From: Bedellia somnulentella | Lineage: Eukaryota; Arthropoda; Insecta; Lepidoptera; Bedelliidae | DNA: 64,000 nt | Direction: 5' to 3' | NCBI GenBank assembly: GCA_963576735.1 | Contig: OY755190.1 | Span: forward strand, 1,915,695-1,979,694 | Part shown: positions 32,201-47,200 of the stretch, piece after piece | Position numbering within the stretch: the stretch's first letter is position 1 | Layout of the letters: each line of letters opens with the position of its first letter | The notes under the pieces: model-generated | Seen by the model: only the letters and a program-made list of their open reading frames with translations | Database searches by the model: none | What the model was told of the DNA's origin: nothing | Position numbers and translations under genes: made by a program

Positions 32201-35200
32201 ATTGTTATTTTCCTGAACAATATGGTATAAATTATACAAACATACATGTACTCACGTCTTTAAATCCCTAGAAGGGTAGCCAGAGCTTCGAAATTAAAAA
32301 ACCACAGCCACTTTTGAAAGTAGAGTGGGCAAAAAATTGTGAAGTAAATGTGATAATAATGTAATATAATAATGTAATATAATAATATCTATACTTATAA
32401 TAAATCTGTAGAGAGGTCAATTCTGTACATTAAATATATTTTCAAAATAACTATCAGGGGGTGATTAGTGATCGATACTGATGCCAAAAATGCAATCAGT
32501 AAAATTTTTGTCTGTCTGTCTGTTTGTATGGTCCTTATGGAAACAAAAACTACTCAACGGATTTTAACGAAACTTGATAGAATTATTCATCATACTCCTA
32601 GGCAGGTTATAGTGTACTTTTCAGCAGAGTAGTGAAAGGGATTTTGGGAAAATTTGGGAAAACGGGGGAAGTTACTCCATTTTTTAAGCTTCCGTCGCGT
32701 GTGCAGCCTTAGTGGTTATAGTTACATAGAAATCATATATGACAGAAAAATTTTACATAAAATTTTCTAAAAAATATCCCTCTGCAGCATATGTCTATCT
32801 TTTATGGTTGACTCATAATAACACGTGTAATTCCTGATAGCTTAGCAGTTCGGAGCATTCTGATTATATTTGTTTACTCTTACGTTTATAGTTCTCTCAT
32901 TCATCTCTCATTTAAAAAAGTTTACATTATTACCTATTCAATAAAAAAAGAATCATAGAAATCGGTATAGAATAACCAAACTTATACATGAAATAAGCTA
33001 TCGCGCCCTGTCATCGCACGTGAATACTATAAGGATATATTTTTAGTAATGGTTGCGCCTGCAAAAGATAGCCGGGAGTATACATATACTCCCTGTATGT
33101 ATGCAAAGTTTGTAACTCTGATTGTTTGTTTGCATGGTTTTATTTTCGGAGATACTGAACCGTTCATTAAAGCGCTTTCACAATCACAAAGCTACACTAT
33201 TCAGGAATGCTATAAATTGCACTAAATTTCACAAAGGTTGAGCAGTGATTGAAGAAACCTCAGATATTTTTAAAACTACGCTACCCGTGCGAAGCTGGGC
33301 CCGATGCACTAGTAATATAATAAATCTTTATTCAAAGCAACAGGGCTCATATTGTTAGTAACAAGACATATCAACTATGTTAGACACCTTAAAAAAATAC
33401 TTAATACTACTTTTACCTAACTATTATATTTGAATACATATCAAAATACATTAAACATTATCATACTTATCGCCAATCTTCCATTAAACATTTAAAAGCC
33501 ATCACGACAGGTTTATTACCAAATCTATTCACTGCAAATGCTAAAGTTCATAAAATGACGAGCTTTGTCAGATGAGCTTTCATCAAATGGTTCTATCGAT
33601 TTGTTTTTTTTATTTCAAGTTGTAATTACAACATATGCTATTAATTGTAAATCAGTTGAAAGGAAGGTATAGAAACAAAAGAGGCTTTATTAAAGTTGCC
33701 CAGTAAAATGTTTATTGCTCTGATAGATACATAAGTATGTTGTTTAAAGTCGGTTCAAAATAACGATTACACTGTTTCCCCACGAGTATTATTAGAGGTG
33801 ATTCAGGATTTTAGAGCTATTTAAGTAATTTCAAAGCTATTCGCCACACCAAAAATCCTTGATTTTACAATGTTTCCCAACTCAACTTCTAAATGTTAAA
33901 AAGCTATATTGCCGTGAGTATAGGTAGTAACAAAAAAATCGCTTTGGTGAAATAAGAATTTCTGCATATGAGATGAATAACATACCATAACAACTTAATA
34001 ATACAACGTTCACGCCGTTTACCCCCGAAGGGGTTGGCAGAGGTACCAATACTTCTGAACTCACATGGCAGCGCCATCTAGTGAGAAAGATCCATGAGAT
34101 GAATCTACTAACAATATTGCAAAAAAAAAACACTTAAAAAGCCCCACTACAAAAAGTTGTTACTAAATTCAGCCAACATTCAGTAAAGGCACCAGAACAT
34201 TATTCTATATACACCGGCAAAAGAAACGGTGTGTAAGAAGGTAGTGCTATTCTTTTCCGCCTTTAACCACCTGGTTGTGATAAATCGGTAGTCAAGTATT
34301 GCTGATAAGCATAATGTATGTTAATGCTGTGGTTTAAAAAGAAGGTGTGTATACAGGTGTGAGAAATATATATTCAATTTTATTGTCGCGCTAAAAATTT
34401 ATTACATTGTCTATTGTTTGGTTAAATGTTAAAAGAAGGCTACAATGCCATTATTCATATTTTACGTTTAACATATTGTGAGAAGCCTACTAAGGCTTCA
34501 CGGACTATGAATAGAAACACACCCCTTGACATATGTTTGGGCGTGTCAACCGTTTACACATATAGTAATGCATTAAAATTATTTTAATCACAAGAGATTG
34601 GCAGATTAGGTGCTCTTTTAACCAGTCAGAAAAACATTCCTTTTAATTAAATTAAGGCTTCACTACCAGAGATAACACTGCTCCATCCCTTCTGGTTGTT
34701 TTCATAACTTATCAAAATTGATGAGACTAATGATTAAAATTACTTTGTATGTATATTTGACAGACATACCGAAATACAAATACTGAAAACTGAACTGAAC
34801 TGAAAAGATTGTAAAATAAATGTTGTTGGTGATGGATCTCCAATTAACCACATCACCTAAAAATCACTTTAAAAGCACCAACACCCTGAGTCGCCTCTTA
34901 AAAACACCTTCGGTAATAAATGGGTTACCCGACACTATATAGCTTTACTATATCCAATGACATATTCACCAACACAACTATTTGGTAAGTAGGTTGAACA
35001 GTTGAAAAGTGTAATCCATCCTATGTATTCAAGTGATATTTGAAAGTCAAGGAGACATCGGCAGGTCGAGCTTAAAGTTCATGTCAGTTATTTGTGTCAC
35101 ACTAATATAGCTTTGGCATGATGAGTTATTTAAAACATTACGCTTTGCAACAATACCTTTTTAATTTGCTATACATACAGCTATAAGGGTAGATAGATAT

Positions 35201-38200
35201 GGGTAGGCAGATATTGAACTAAACGACTACAAGTCGACTTTCAGAAGTAATGAGGTGTAGAGAATTTTCAATAAAATTTCCCTCTTTATTTTTTACTTTC
35301 TTTCATTTACGAGTAGGTATCACGATTGAAGACAAAACAAAACTTTAGTTGCCTCATGTAATAACTGATGAATAAGGGAGGGGTATCACAAAGCCGGTCG
35401 TTGTGGAGATTTGCTGATGTTGATGATGATACCAACTTTAACCGATGAGTTGAGGGACCTAAATCTACCTAGGGTTCCAGGAGCGTAAATCAGCTGTTTT
35501 AAGAATCTTAGAAGAACAGTAAAGATATACTGGCCAGGACACCCTGCTGTGCACAAACTTGTAATTTGTATTTATATTTAGCTAGAAAGACATATCGATA
35601 CTGCGATGATGAAAATAGAATAAGTTCAAAATCTTCAAAAATTATCGTGAAAACACCAACGGGATATATTGATGAAATTAGAGGCAAAACGACACGGCAA
35701 TTAAATAAATAAAGTACACAAATAAAACCCAACTAAAATGTGAAACTTAACCTTAAACTAAAACATAAAATACGTTTAACTAGCTCTAATAGATATAATT
35801 ACAGATCGGTCCGTCGGTATGCCAATATTTATGTATAATGACAGGAATTGAAATAACTGTGAGGTATTTCAAGCTGCAGTAATTACTTGTATGCTTGCTG
35901 TACTTGTCAGCAAACTTAATGAGCTGTATTACACTGACATATTTTAATAGAGATGTTATTAAGTTGTAGGTTTTCTTAAGTCGTAGGTATGAGACTGTCA
36001 AGAGAAATTGCGGGATGCTTCTGTCTTTTTGTCTATTGCAACGTGTTATAGCATCTGTTGCTAGTTCAAAGTGGGTGTTGTTGTGTGGCTTATAATGGAA
36101 TTAACTCACTTGTTTTAACGCTAAACCTTTAGTGGCCTCGTATGACACCCATGAGGTGAAATGGTTTAGTGCTGAAACTACACAAGAAACCAAAAGCTTA
36201 CCGAAAAAACTTTCCTTTCTATATCCACATTGCAAAATCTATTTGTTTGTTTCTAGTACAGAGGTCAATAAGTCAGTGAATTCCAAATAAATAACTTTGC
36301 CAAATATACTCAAAAACTCGAATCGTTTAAACGAATACTACTTTCACTCTCGCAAAAAATATCGAATGTGTCATCCGATGTTTTATGCCGAAATGAGGTT
36401 GTATATTACAAATGGCATCGAGTGAGCTTATTATAATATAAAGCTCTTTAGAAAGTCATCAACTTGCTACAGTGGAAAAGATGGTGCGACTTTTTTTGAA
36501 GTTATTTTTAAACTAAAGATGATATTGTGAGAAAGATAGAAAATCTTATCATAAGATTGTGCCAAAAGGCTTAATAATGGTAAATTTCCAATCCACCAAT
36601 CACAAAAAGACTTGTCTCTATTATATTAGATACGATAAGGAATGTTAAGATTGTTTGGGCGTAAAACTGTGGAAGAGGTGAGCGAGCAATGAGAGTTCAG
36701 TAAAGAACGGTGACGGAGGACACATTTACTTCAAGTAGAGACTAGTCTCAGAATTAAAGGCATTGATTAATATAAATGAAGCTAGATTCCGCATGAAAAC
36801 TAATGGCCTGAGTATATTTGTGTATGTTAGTTAAAAAATATTTTTATTAGCTTTTGGGGTCGTTGTATTATTTGAATGTTTTTGTTCATGAAAACCTCAT
36901 GTGGGGATTATTACTAATAAATAAAGGAAAGAAAAGAAAAATTTCGACACCGACAATTTTCTTTCCTTTGTTGATCCTTTATTTATTAGTAAACTGTATG
37001 TATGTGTTATGATATGATTTAATAACAAATATAATAAATCCCTTATTTTGGGATTTTCAGCCGTGAGTATATGTATGTTTGTATGTATAAATATAATCTG
37101 CATAAACTTATTTACCTATATGCTTTAAATATGGAATTCTAAATAATATATACTACATTTTCTGCTATATATAATATATTGCTGTGTATACCCCATTTCT
37201 TCCGTTGGGTGTACGTAAAAGGCGACTAACGGTATTGGGGATTTTAAGGGATTTTTGGGCGATGCGGTTGGAAACCCATCACCAAGAACCTTTATTTCGC
37301 CATCTATTCCCCACGCACCTTCCAAAAGTGGCTGAGGAATTTCTAATTCCTTAGCTCTGGCTACCCCTTTCTTGGGATTTATAGCCGTGAGTATATGAAT
37401 GTATGTATTTTCTGAACTTTAATGTTTGTTGTTTCTGTGTTATTTTAGACCCAAAATTTTAGATTCACTATATCTACTTTCTCTCGAACTTTTCCAACGT
37501 AATAAAATGTACATTGTTTTGTTTGTACAACACGTTTTTGAATAAAAATGTTTGCTAACAATAGCGCTACAGGTGTCTTGTGAAAACACAAAAAGGTGAA
37601 TTACCTACGTGACAGTGTCACACTGTTTGCCTCTAAAAATATTATTTAGCACATTCTGTAAAAACATATTTCTTGTCACTTGTTTAGTGAGATGGAAACT
37701 GAGTTTTTATGTAATGTTTTATTGATTTATTTGAATAAAGTGTTGCAACTAATGCTTTTTGTGGTCGAATACATCAATTGACAGATACATACATACATAC
37801 ATATACTCACGGCTATAAATCCCTAGAAGGGGTAGCCAGAGCTAAGGAATTAGAAATTCCTCAGCCACTTTTGGAAGGTGCGTGGGGAATAGATGGTGAA
37901 ATAAAGGTTCTTGGTGATGGGTCTCCAACCGAATCGCCCAAAAATCCCTTAAAAGCCCCAATACCGATAGTCGCCTTTTACGTACACCCACCGGAAGAAA
38001 TGGGGTAGTGCTATTCTAAGCCGACCCTACACAGATGTGTTTATTTTTTTTACTTAGAGTTCATTCCTTACAAAAGTGAAAAAACATTAAGAATAACATA
38101 AAATTTGAACATGGAACGACATCTTTCCAATGAAAGAGGATAATTTCAGAGACTTTACAAAGGAAGGTCGACATTTAGTATGTGTAAAAATATCTTTAAA

Positions 38201-41200
38201 GTTAGATTGAGTTTTCGTTAATTTCTATAATCTATAAAAGTAATTTTCGGATAATATAAAATCTCTAAAATTCAAATCATGTTACTATTTCAGCATCTAT
38301 ATTCTATTCTATATCATATTCTTTAGCATATTCTATTATATTCGAAGCATAGGTTTATTTTACAAATAATACTTAATATCAGCTTTAACATAATAAACGT
38401 ATGCATTCGTATATTTTTTGTAAAGTATTTTTAATACTTTAAAAATAATATAGTATTAAAAACCAGTATTCTACTATTATACTGCCATTATAATTCCGCA
38501 TGCCATTCAAAAGCACATAAGGCAAATACATTTTGACATTCAACAAAGTTACAAGGCACTTGAAGGTTAAGAATTAATAGTATTAAAATATATTTTAAAA
38601 AAAAAAATCAGATAATTGAATATAAGTTTTTTGCGAGTGGTACACCAAACAGATTTTAAAATTATACGATCTACTAACGGTGTCTGGTATCGCCAAAGAA
38701 TAGCTTCCGGTGGATGTAGTTTGAGGCGACTAAGGGAATTCGGATTTTCATGTGATTAATGAGTGATAACATAACATAACATAAACGTTCACGCAAAATA
38801 TCCCTGAAGGGGTTGGCAGAGGTACTAATACTTCTGAACATCACGTGACTTTGTCGCCTGGTGTTCAGAGTACCCACGTTTTGCATGGACAGTGTACTCA
38901 CGTGATAGGGGGCAGGCCTATCGCCGTTTTGTAGGAATACACTGTCACATGACTAAGTACAACTCAGCCATGTGGGTTTCCTCACGATGTTTTCCCTCAC
39001 CGTTAACAAACATAATAAATTAACCACACATATGTCTTTAGAAAAGACAAATTGGTGTAGGCCCGACCCGGGATTTGAACTTTAGTCGCTTGCACGTTAA
39101 CCGGTGTTCTACCCATTGAGCTATGTGGCTGTGGGATGTGGCTGAAAAACAATTAACCCCCTGTATAAAACCATGGATGTAGTTATATTTTTATATGAGT
39201 AAGAACCACTTAAAACCACACAAGTGGTTTTTGGAAGATGCGGTTGAAGACCTAACCTAGCATCTAGTCCAAAATCAACTTCCAAATGTGGCTGAGGAGT
39301 TTCTAGCTCTAAAGCTCTGGCTACCCCTTTTTGGGATTCATGGCCGTGAGTATATGTATGTATGTATGCATAAGTAAGTACGTAATCTTGTAGTAACAAA
39401 GGTCTCTCTCGTTATGTCCCCGTACCATATCGTTTTTCGAAATTGCTAACTGATTATTTAAATAAAAGATGTTATTAAAGGAAAGAAAAATTTCGACACT
39501 GGCGGGATTCGAACCCGCGACCTTCGGGTATACGCCCCCGTCGCTCTGCCAACTGAGCTACAGTGTCCGTTGGCATCCAGCGCGAAATTTCTCTATCCTT
39601 TGTTTCTTTTTTACACGTTCAAGTAGTGTTTGCGTTTCCTACCTCCGAATTTTAACTAATTCGGACGGCCACTTGTCTACCTTTTCAGATAGAATGCAAA
39701 TGTTGGAAACGCCTAACTATCACATAATTTAATGTTTTTTTTTTGACATGAATTCCTCATGTGGGGATTATTACTCATAAATAAAAGATGTTATTAAAGG
39801 AAAGAAAAATTTCGACACTGGCGGGATTCGAACCCGCGACCTTCGGGTAAATTTTTCTTTCCTTTAATAACATCTTTTATTTATGAGTAATAATCCCCAC
39901 ATGAGGAATTCATGTCAAAAAAAAACATTAAATTATGATTATTTAAAGTTATTGGCAGAGATCCTATCACCAATGTATGTCAAAATTATCATTAACGGAT
40001 TTTACTTTCGGTTTTGATAATTTTCTCATTACAGAAGAAGAAATTCATTGCAATTAAAAGAAATGAGTTATCATAATTGTTTCCGGAAAATCATCTTGCG
40101 GTCAACGCAATTACTGTTAATTTATTTTCATGCTTAATATCTTGATTATTTTTATATTGGCGGATGACATAGAAGGAACTCATTTACATACATATACTCA
40201 CGGCTATAAATCCCAAGAAAGGGTAAGCAGGCTAATTACTTTTTCGACATTTTGAACTTGAGGTGGGAAAAACAGTAATGGTTATAAATCAGTAAAGTTC
40301 TATAACAATTAAATTCATATTCAGGATGATTTTTGAAGTTTACATACATACATACATATACTCACGCCATTAGTTCCCATTGGGGTAGGCAGAGACTATT
40401 GATCGCCACTTCGTACGATCCTGACAAACCTCTCTAGCTTCGTTTACATCCATCAATCTTTTCATACATGCTCTTTTATTCTTCATACTTCGGACGCCGG
40501 CATTTTTGAAGTTTAATTATCAAAACTAAATGTGTTTTTTTTTTCTAACATACTTGTAACATTATATTATATGTACTTACTTATACATGCATCGTTTAAT
40601 CTATACACGGATAGAAACCTAGTCAAACATTCAAAGAAACCAGATCAACCTTCCTTTACAAGAAGTTTAATTAAAATCTGGACCTAATTATCTTGCATAA
40701 GGATTTCGATCTGATTAAAAGCCTGTATCTATACCGTAGTGATCAGTTTAAAACATTTTTATGTAATCTTAGAGACCATTATGTATAAAACAGGCAATTA
40801 TTTGCTACTAGTGTAATTAAGTATTTAATTAAGTATTTTAAACTTGGTTTATACAGTTCGCCATTCTAAACTAGGTATAATTTTAAAATATGCAACCAAA
40901 ACATAAAACAGAAGCAGCTAAATGTCATTTTATTGTCAGGTGCTAACTGAAAATCAGTGTTGTGAGGTTACACTCACAACAATACGCTGAGTTAGCAACC
41001 CTTTCGTTGCAAGACTTTTTAATTTTTATCTGGATTTACTGTACTTGTTGTTTGTTTTTGTGTATGTTTTAAATTTGTATGCAACGAATAAATATTTTCT
41101 TTTCTTTCTTTTTTTTTAAAGATTGAACAGAAATCATCTATACCTATATATAAACTCTACATTCCCTTACATTAAAATTCCTAAATAAGCCAATTAGAAA

Positions 41201-44200
41201 ATATATATCTTGGATACATAGGCAATTTGAATAGAGCAAGATATGATTAAATAAAGCATGAATGGTTGAAAATCAAGTGAGACTGGACAGAGTTTACGGT
41301 ACGATATGATCAATTTCAGTGATTTTGTATATACTACAATCTTAAACTACAAATCAATCACAGAGTCGATGATACTATAGATGATGTATAGAAAGTATTA
41401 TTCCCAGCAGGGGCCGTGTAGTGTCGGCTTAGAATAACACTACCCCATTTTTACCCGTGAGTGATCGTAAGAGGCGACTAAGGGTATAAGACCTTTTTAA
41501 GTGATTTTTGGGCGATGCGGTTGGCGACCCGTCACCAAAAACATTTATTCTTACCATCTTTTTCCCAATCAGCTTCCAAAAGTGGCTGAGGAATTTCTCA
41601 TTCCAAAGCTCTGGCTACCCCGTTAAGGGATATTTAGCCGTGGGTATATGTATGTATGTATGTATTTCCAGCAACTTAAGATACGAAAAGTCATCATGTC
41701 TAACAAAAATTTGCAAGAGGGTAAACGTTGCTACAACTAACATAAATCGTTAGTTTTGTAACCTTCCCGCGTTCTGCGACCGAGCGCGCCGCCGTGATAT
41801 GTCAAAGTATCCTGTAATCTTTGCTTACGTTTATGTCTTCTTGACTTTGTTTGATAGAAGGGCTAGATTGAGCTTGAATTATAATATGAATGAGGAATAA
41901 TCTCCATTATTTTAATATTTTTATATTCATACACGCACTAGTGTATTCGTGCCAAACAGCGATAGGCCTTCCCCCTATCACGTGAGTACACTGTCAAAGA
42001 AAAACGTAGTGATAGTAATCAATAAAAAATAACTAAACGTAAACGTTACGTAAACGTTCAAGCCGTTTCATCCCCGAAGGGGTTGGCAGAGGTACCCATA
42101 CTCCTGAACTCACATGGCAAGCGCCATCTAGTTTCCAGAGAAGGTACCCACGTTTTGCTTAGACAGTGTACTCACGTGATAGGGGGCAGGCCTATCGCCG
42201 TTTTGTACGAATACACTGTCACATGACTAAGTACAACTCAGCCATGTGGGTTTCCTCACGATGTTTTCCCTCACCGTTAGCAACCATGATAAATTAACCA
42301 CACATATGACTTTAGAAAAGACAAATTGGTGTAGGCCCGTCCCAGGATTGGAACTCACGCCCTTCTGTTTTTCGGGCGGGTGTTCTACCCACTGGACTAT
42401 CATGTCGCTAACTAAAAAATAACTAACTTAAAACAAAAACGTTGATTGACTTTGTTGAGTTATTTGTTACAACATCCCTCTGAAATTACTAAACAGATCA
42501 GGATGAAGCTACTTAAACATCAAGTATGAATTTGAATAGAAAATATAACATAACATAAACGTTCACGCCGAATATCCCCGAAGGGGTTGGTAGAGGTACT
42601 AATACTTCTGAACATCACGTGACTTTGACACCTGATAATAAAATATAATATATATTATATTGGTTTTTCCATTTAAAGGAAAGCGGCATTAGGCCTTAAA
42701 TAAGGGATGGGAGCCCCATTTTTTATAGTAAAAGATACTCAAAACAAACTTAAACTTAGTTACTCCTACTAGCTACACTACTACGGATCACATCAACTAT
42801 TCTAATACATAAAACCATGACATATAAAATTGCATCACTATTATAACTGAAAAGGAAGATTCTCTAATAGGCGGAGCTAGATTGCGCCACAAAGCGGGTA
42901 TTGCCAGAACCAAATGCCAATAGATGCGCATGCATGCCCTTTACTTGAATACTACAAACGGCATTCTTTGCTATGTTCCCGTGGTTGTACTATAAGGCTG
43001 TGGCACAGGGGTATAGAAGAGCGATGCTGAGAGAGGAAACTAAAATTATGTTTTGTAGCAAATACTGAGATTTTATTTAAAATATATGTATACTCACTTC
43101 CATAAATCCCAAAAAGGGGTAGCCAGAGCTTCAGAGCTAGAAACTTCTCATCCACATTTGAAAGTTGATTGGGGACAAGATGGTAGAAAAAAAGTATCGT
43201 TGGTGATGGGCCTCCAACCGCATCGTCCAAAAACCACTTAAAAAGCCCCATACCCTTAGTCGCCTCTTACGACAGCCATCAATGGGTAGAAAGGGATAGT
43301 GACATTCTATTTTATTTAAGTATGCATTAATTAATAACTGACAATAATCATGACATCAATGATCATCTGAAGTAGAACTATAAAGAACAAGGTATATTTA
43401 ACAAATATATTTGAATTTATTGTAATCCAAATAAAAGTTGTTAATGTCCTTCATATTATTTTGTGCCAGTCAGATATGTGTGCCAATTCATCTTTATATT
43501 GTCAATAAAAAAGGATAAACTTTTTTCTTTATGTTTTTAATGTATGTATAAGTCATGTTGACTCACTAACCTACCAAGAGATCTGCGGGCTCACCGCTAC
43601 CACTCCCGCTATTTAGACATTCCTTAAGGTGCAGCCTTACCTAATGGGAATTTGTAACTTTGTAAGAGATTTGAATACATTTGTTGCCGGATTTATATTT
43701 ATTTTCGAACTTATCAGGATGCATGAGGCATTTGTAAGCATGTTTTTAAAGCAAGCAACTTCTCTACACTCGAAAATTTTATCTGTTGTCACAATAATGC
43801 CCGGTTGCTTAGAACTAGTGAAACACCATATTATCAGATAAATAAGTTTATAAGAATTGTAGTTTTAAAATAACAAGTAATAATTTCAAATGATTTGAAT
43901 TCCTTGCAAGAAAAAACTTTATAGTAATGAACAAAATTTCATTAAACTTCGTGTTTTAATTTATGAATTTCTAATTGAGTAGGTCTCTCTGGTTACTTAT
44001 TTTTGGATTTTATAGCCGTAAGTATATGTGTATATATTTAAACTTGAACTAAATTTCTAATTCAACGAAACTAATTTAAAACATACGAAAAAAATATAAC
44101 ATAAATTGTGGATAAATCCGCAATAAAACTAGTTTCCGCTGGCACCGTTTTAATTAAGCAGTTTCACGATCACAATACTACTATAATATAACTTTTTACT

Positions 44201-47200
44201 CGCACAAGAACAATTATGAGACAATTTAGTCGAGAAAGTGGTTCTTGTTTATTTGCAGACCGTATCGTGGCAGGGAAGTAATCATTATGCATAGCTGTTT
44301 ATGCGTTGTATAGTGGCCATTTATTTCACATTAATCAGATTTTTCTTATTTGCTAAACGAAAAACTTTATCGCGAGTTGATTAAAGAAATTCAAGTAAGT
44401 CTATTGAGTTTCATTTGTAAAGAAAAGTTGATCTAAAACTTGTTTGGTAGTGTAGTGATAAGATCGGCTGCTAAATAAGTAACCTATTTCTTGCCGTGTA
44501 GTGTCGGTTTAGAATAGCACTACCCCATTTCTTCCGGTGGGTGTACGTAAGAGGGGACTAACGGTATTGGGGCTTTTAAGGGATTTTTGGGCGATGCGGT
44601 TAGAGACTCATCACCAACAACCTTTATTCTACCATCTTTTCCCCACTTAACTTACAAAAGTGGCTGAGGAATTTTTCATTCCCTAGCTCTGGCTTCCCCG
44701 TTCTAGGGATTTATAGCCGTGAGTATATGTATGTATGTAAGACCCATCACTGACCATCTTTAGCTAAACAATCTTTTCCCTACTAAACTTCCAAAACAAG
44801 CTGATGAATTTGGGATTCAAAAGCTCTGGCTACTCTTTTAAGGAATTGACAGTCCAAATGTACAACATATTTCGGTTATAATATCTAGGTAATACCCTCA
44901 TAAGATCTAGGTAAATAGTGGGTACACTGAACATCACTTTGCATGTAACGCGTGACGTTAAAAATACATTTGTGGCATCTTAGCATATAAAAGCAGATTA
45001 TCTTGTCGCATAATATGTAAAAAGAAAATCTTTACCTGTAAGCATGTACATGCACGGGACACCCAGTGAGGGGGTTGTACAGTAACAGCACGCACGCGAC
45101 AACATCCCCCTGCACCACCACGCTGGTGATGCTGCCGTGGGGAATAAAGTGCTTGATGGTCTGTTGCTTGCCCTTCGATGTCACGTTCTGGATTATCTTC
45201 AGCCCTTTGTGCGATACCTGGGAAGAGGGAGGGTGGCTTTAGTGATGTTGTTGAAAGGTAGGTATGATTCAAATTGGTAAAATTTGTTGTAGATTTTTAC
45301 TGGGTGATTGACATCACTTTTCGGCAATATAAGTTCATTAGTTCTTAAATTAACTTCATCCTTCTTTAATAATATATATATTTATATGCCTTTAATACAT
45401 TTGAAAAATATATATATATCTTATATAACACAATTTGCTGTGTAATGTCAGCCTAGAATAGCACTACCCCATTTCTTCCGGTGGGTGTAAGTAAGAGGCG
45501 ACTAACGGTATTGGGGCTTTTAAGGGATTTTTGGGCGATGCAGTTGGAGACCATCACCAACAACCTTAATTTTACTATCTTTTCCCCACTCATATTTCTA
45601 AAAGCGGCTGAGGAATTTCTAATTCCTTAGCTCTGGCTACTCCTTCTAGGGATTAATAGCGGTGAGCATATGTATGTATATATAACACAATTTAGTGACG
45701 TAGAATTTAGCGACGTTTTACAATCATTTTTGTCGTGTCTCCCAAACTAGATTTAACTGTACTATGGGAGACAAAATATATAATAAGGTATGTAATTGCA
45801 GAGATATTGCTTATTGCTAACCATCCCTCAGCACCAAATATCAAAGCGATATTATCAGTAAAGCCTTAGCGTCTTTGCTTAGGTTTTAGACGGAAAACTT
45901 TTCTTATAAAGTTCATTAGTAAAAAAAATAATATTCCTCTTTCTAAAGGCTATTCTTAGCAGGCATACATAAGGCAAAACAAAAAAATAATAAATCAATT
46001 GTAACGAAAAATGTATTATTATGAAATATGAAAGACAGTTATTGATGCAAACAATAAATATTATAGACATTGACGAAACCAAATTATAGCGTGTGAGAAG
46101 TTTAATTTAAAACCGTTAGTTGTAATGAAAACATTGCGAGTGGTAGCAAGGCCGTGGATGAATAATGAGGTTGATTAAGAAAAATATTTGGTAAGAGTCT
46201 AAATTTTTGGGGTTCCGTGGTTAGAAAGATAATAAAGCTCTTTTGTTACATTCTGAATGCAATTTAGAATATGTAAAGTGTAACAATCAAACGCTATATT
46301 AATGTGGTCAGGTAGGCAGATCATATTTTAATAAAATAATCGTTTATGTTTAATGATATTTTAATTCAGCTATAGATTAGGTAGATCATTTTTGGGCTTT
46401 TTTTACACTAATATTATTAAGAGGGAAATCTTAGATGGTTTGTTTGATTGTAATGAATAGGCTCAAAAACAACTAGCCTGCTTTTTAAAATTCTTTCACC
46501 AATGGAAAGCATTGACTTTCAGAAGCTACATAGGCTATACGTCATCACGCTATATATCGTAGGGGGTAAACAGTGAACACTAAACACCATCTGCGTGAAG
46601 CCAGGGCGGACCACTAGTTCTTCATATTTATTGACCAATCAATATATACAAACAGCACACGACTCTACACACACTTTACTGAGATATCAGACTTCACGAT
46701 GAGAGCAGTTCATTACAAGTGAAATTGGGAAATGTTTTCATATTTTAACATGAGATTCAAGAGCATTCCTCGTGCGATTAGTGATTGTTTAGTTGAAGAG
46801 CTTGCTAAACTTGAAACTGTTAAGTTTATATAGACTGATGATATGGGCAATTCAAAAGTTTTTTTTAGTTTTAGTTATCTCAGAGCATATTTTTAATTAC
46901 TTTTGTAAGATTTACTTGAAAATCGCCTACTTTATACTAAGAAATTGAAGGTGAAATATAAATCTTCAATCCCAGAATTTTCATCGAAATAGTAAGAGTT
47001 CTTTGAAGTTTTCTGAGATATAAATTAGAATAGTATCAGAAAATACAAACATGCACTCAAGGACTACTTACACATTTTATTTCGTTTATTTTGTTTTTTC
47101 CTCTTCTAATAGTGAGTTAAAAAATGCGAAAAAAACGTCTCAAGGTTCTAAATCTTATGCAAATTAATAGGATTCCCACAAGATTGCACTACAAATGCCT

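Larger units (their letters stand above)
39463..39935. mobile_element. FB element: tRNA-like retroposon with perfect foldback
   Basis: Flanked by TGATTATTTAAA (39451-39462, 39936-39947). It holds a complete tRNA-like sequence (39495-39567, minus strand), a 150-bp unique part, and then a palindrome with identical arms of at least 76 bp around a half-copy of the tRNA-like centre (39740-39925). Long target duplications point to retroposition. Confidence 0.8.

Noticed and set aside
37778..38008. Open frame of about 76 codons within SINE-A (similar frames recur at 29292, 39121, 42952, 55876, 60759 and 63034)
   Set aside because: These frames are translations of SINE-A and vary with its indels; no coding constraint is visible.
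39495..39567. Functional tRNA gene
   Set aside because: No U33 or readable anticodon, and the sequence recurs in a repeat with long target duplications.
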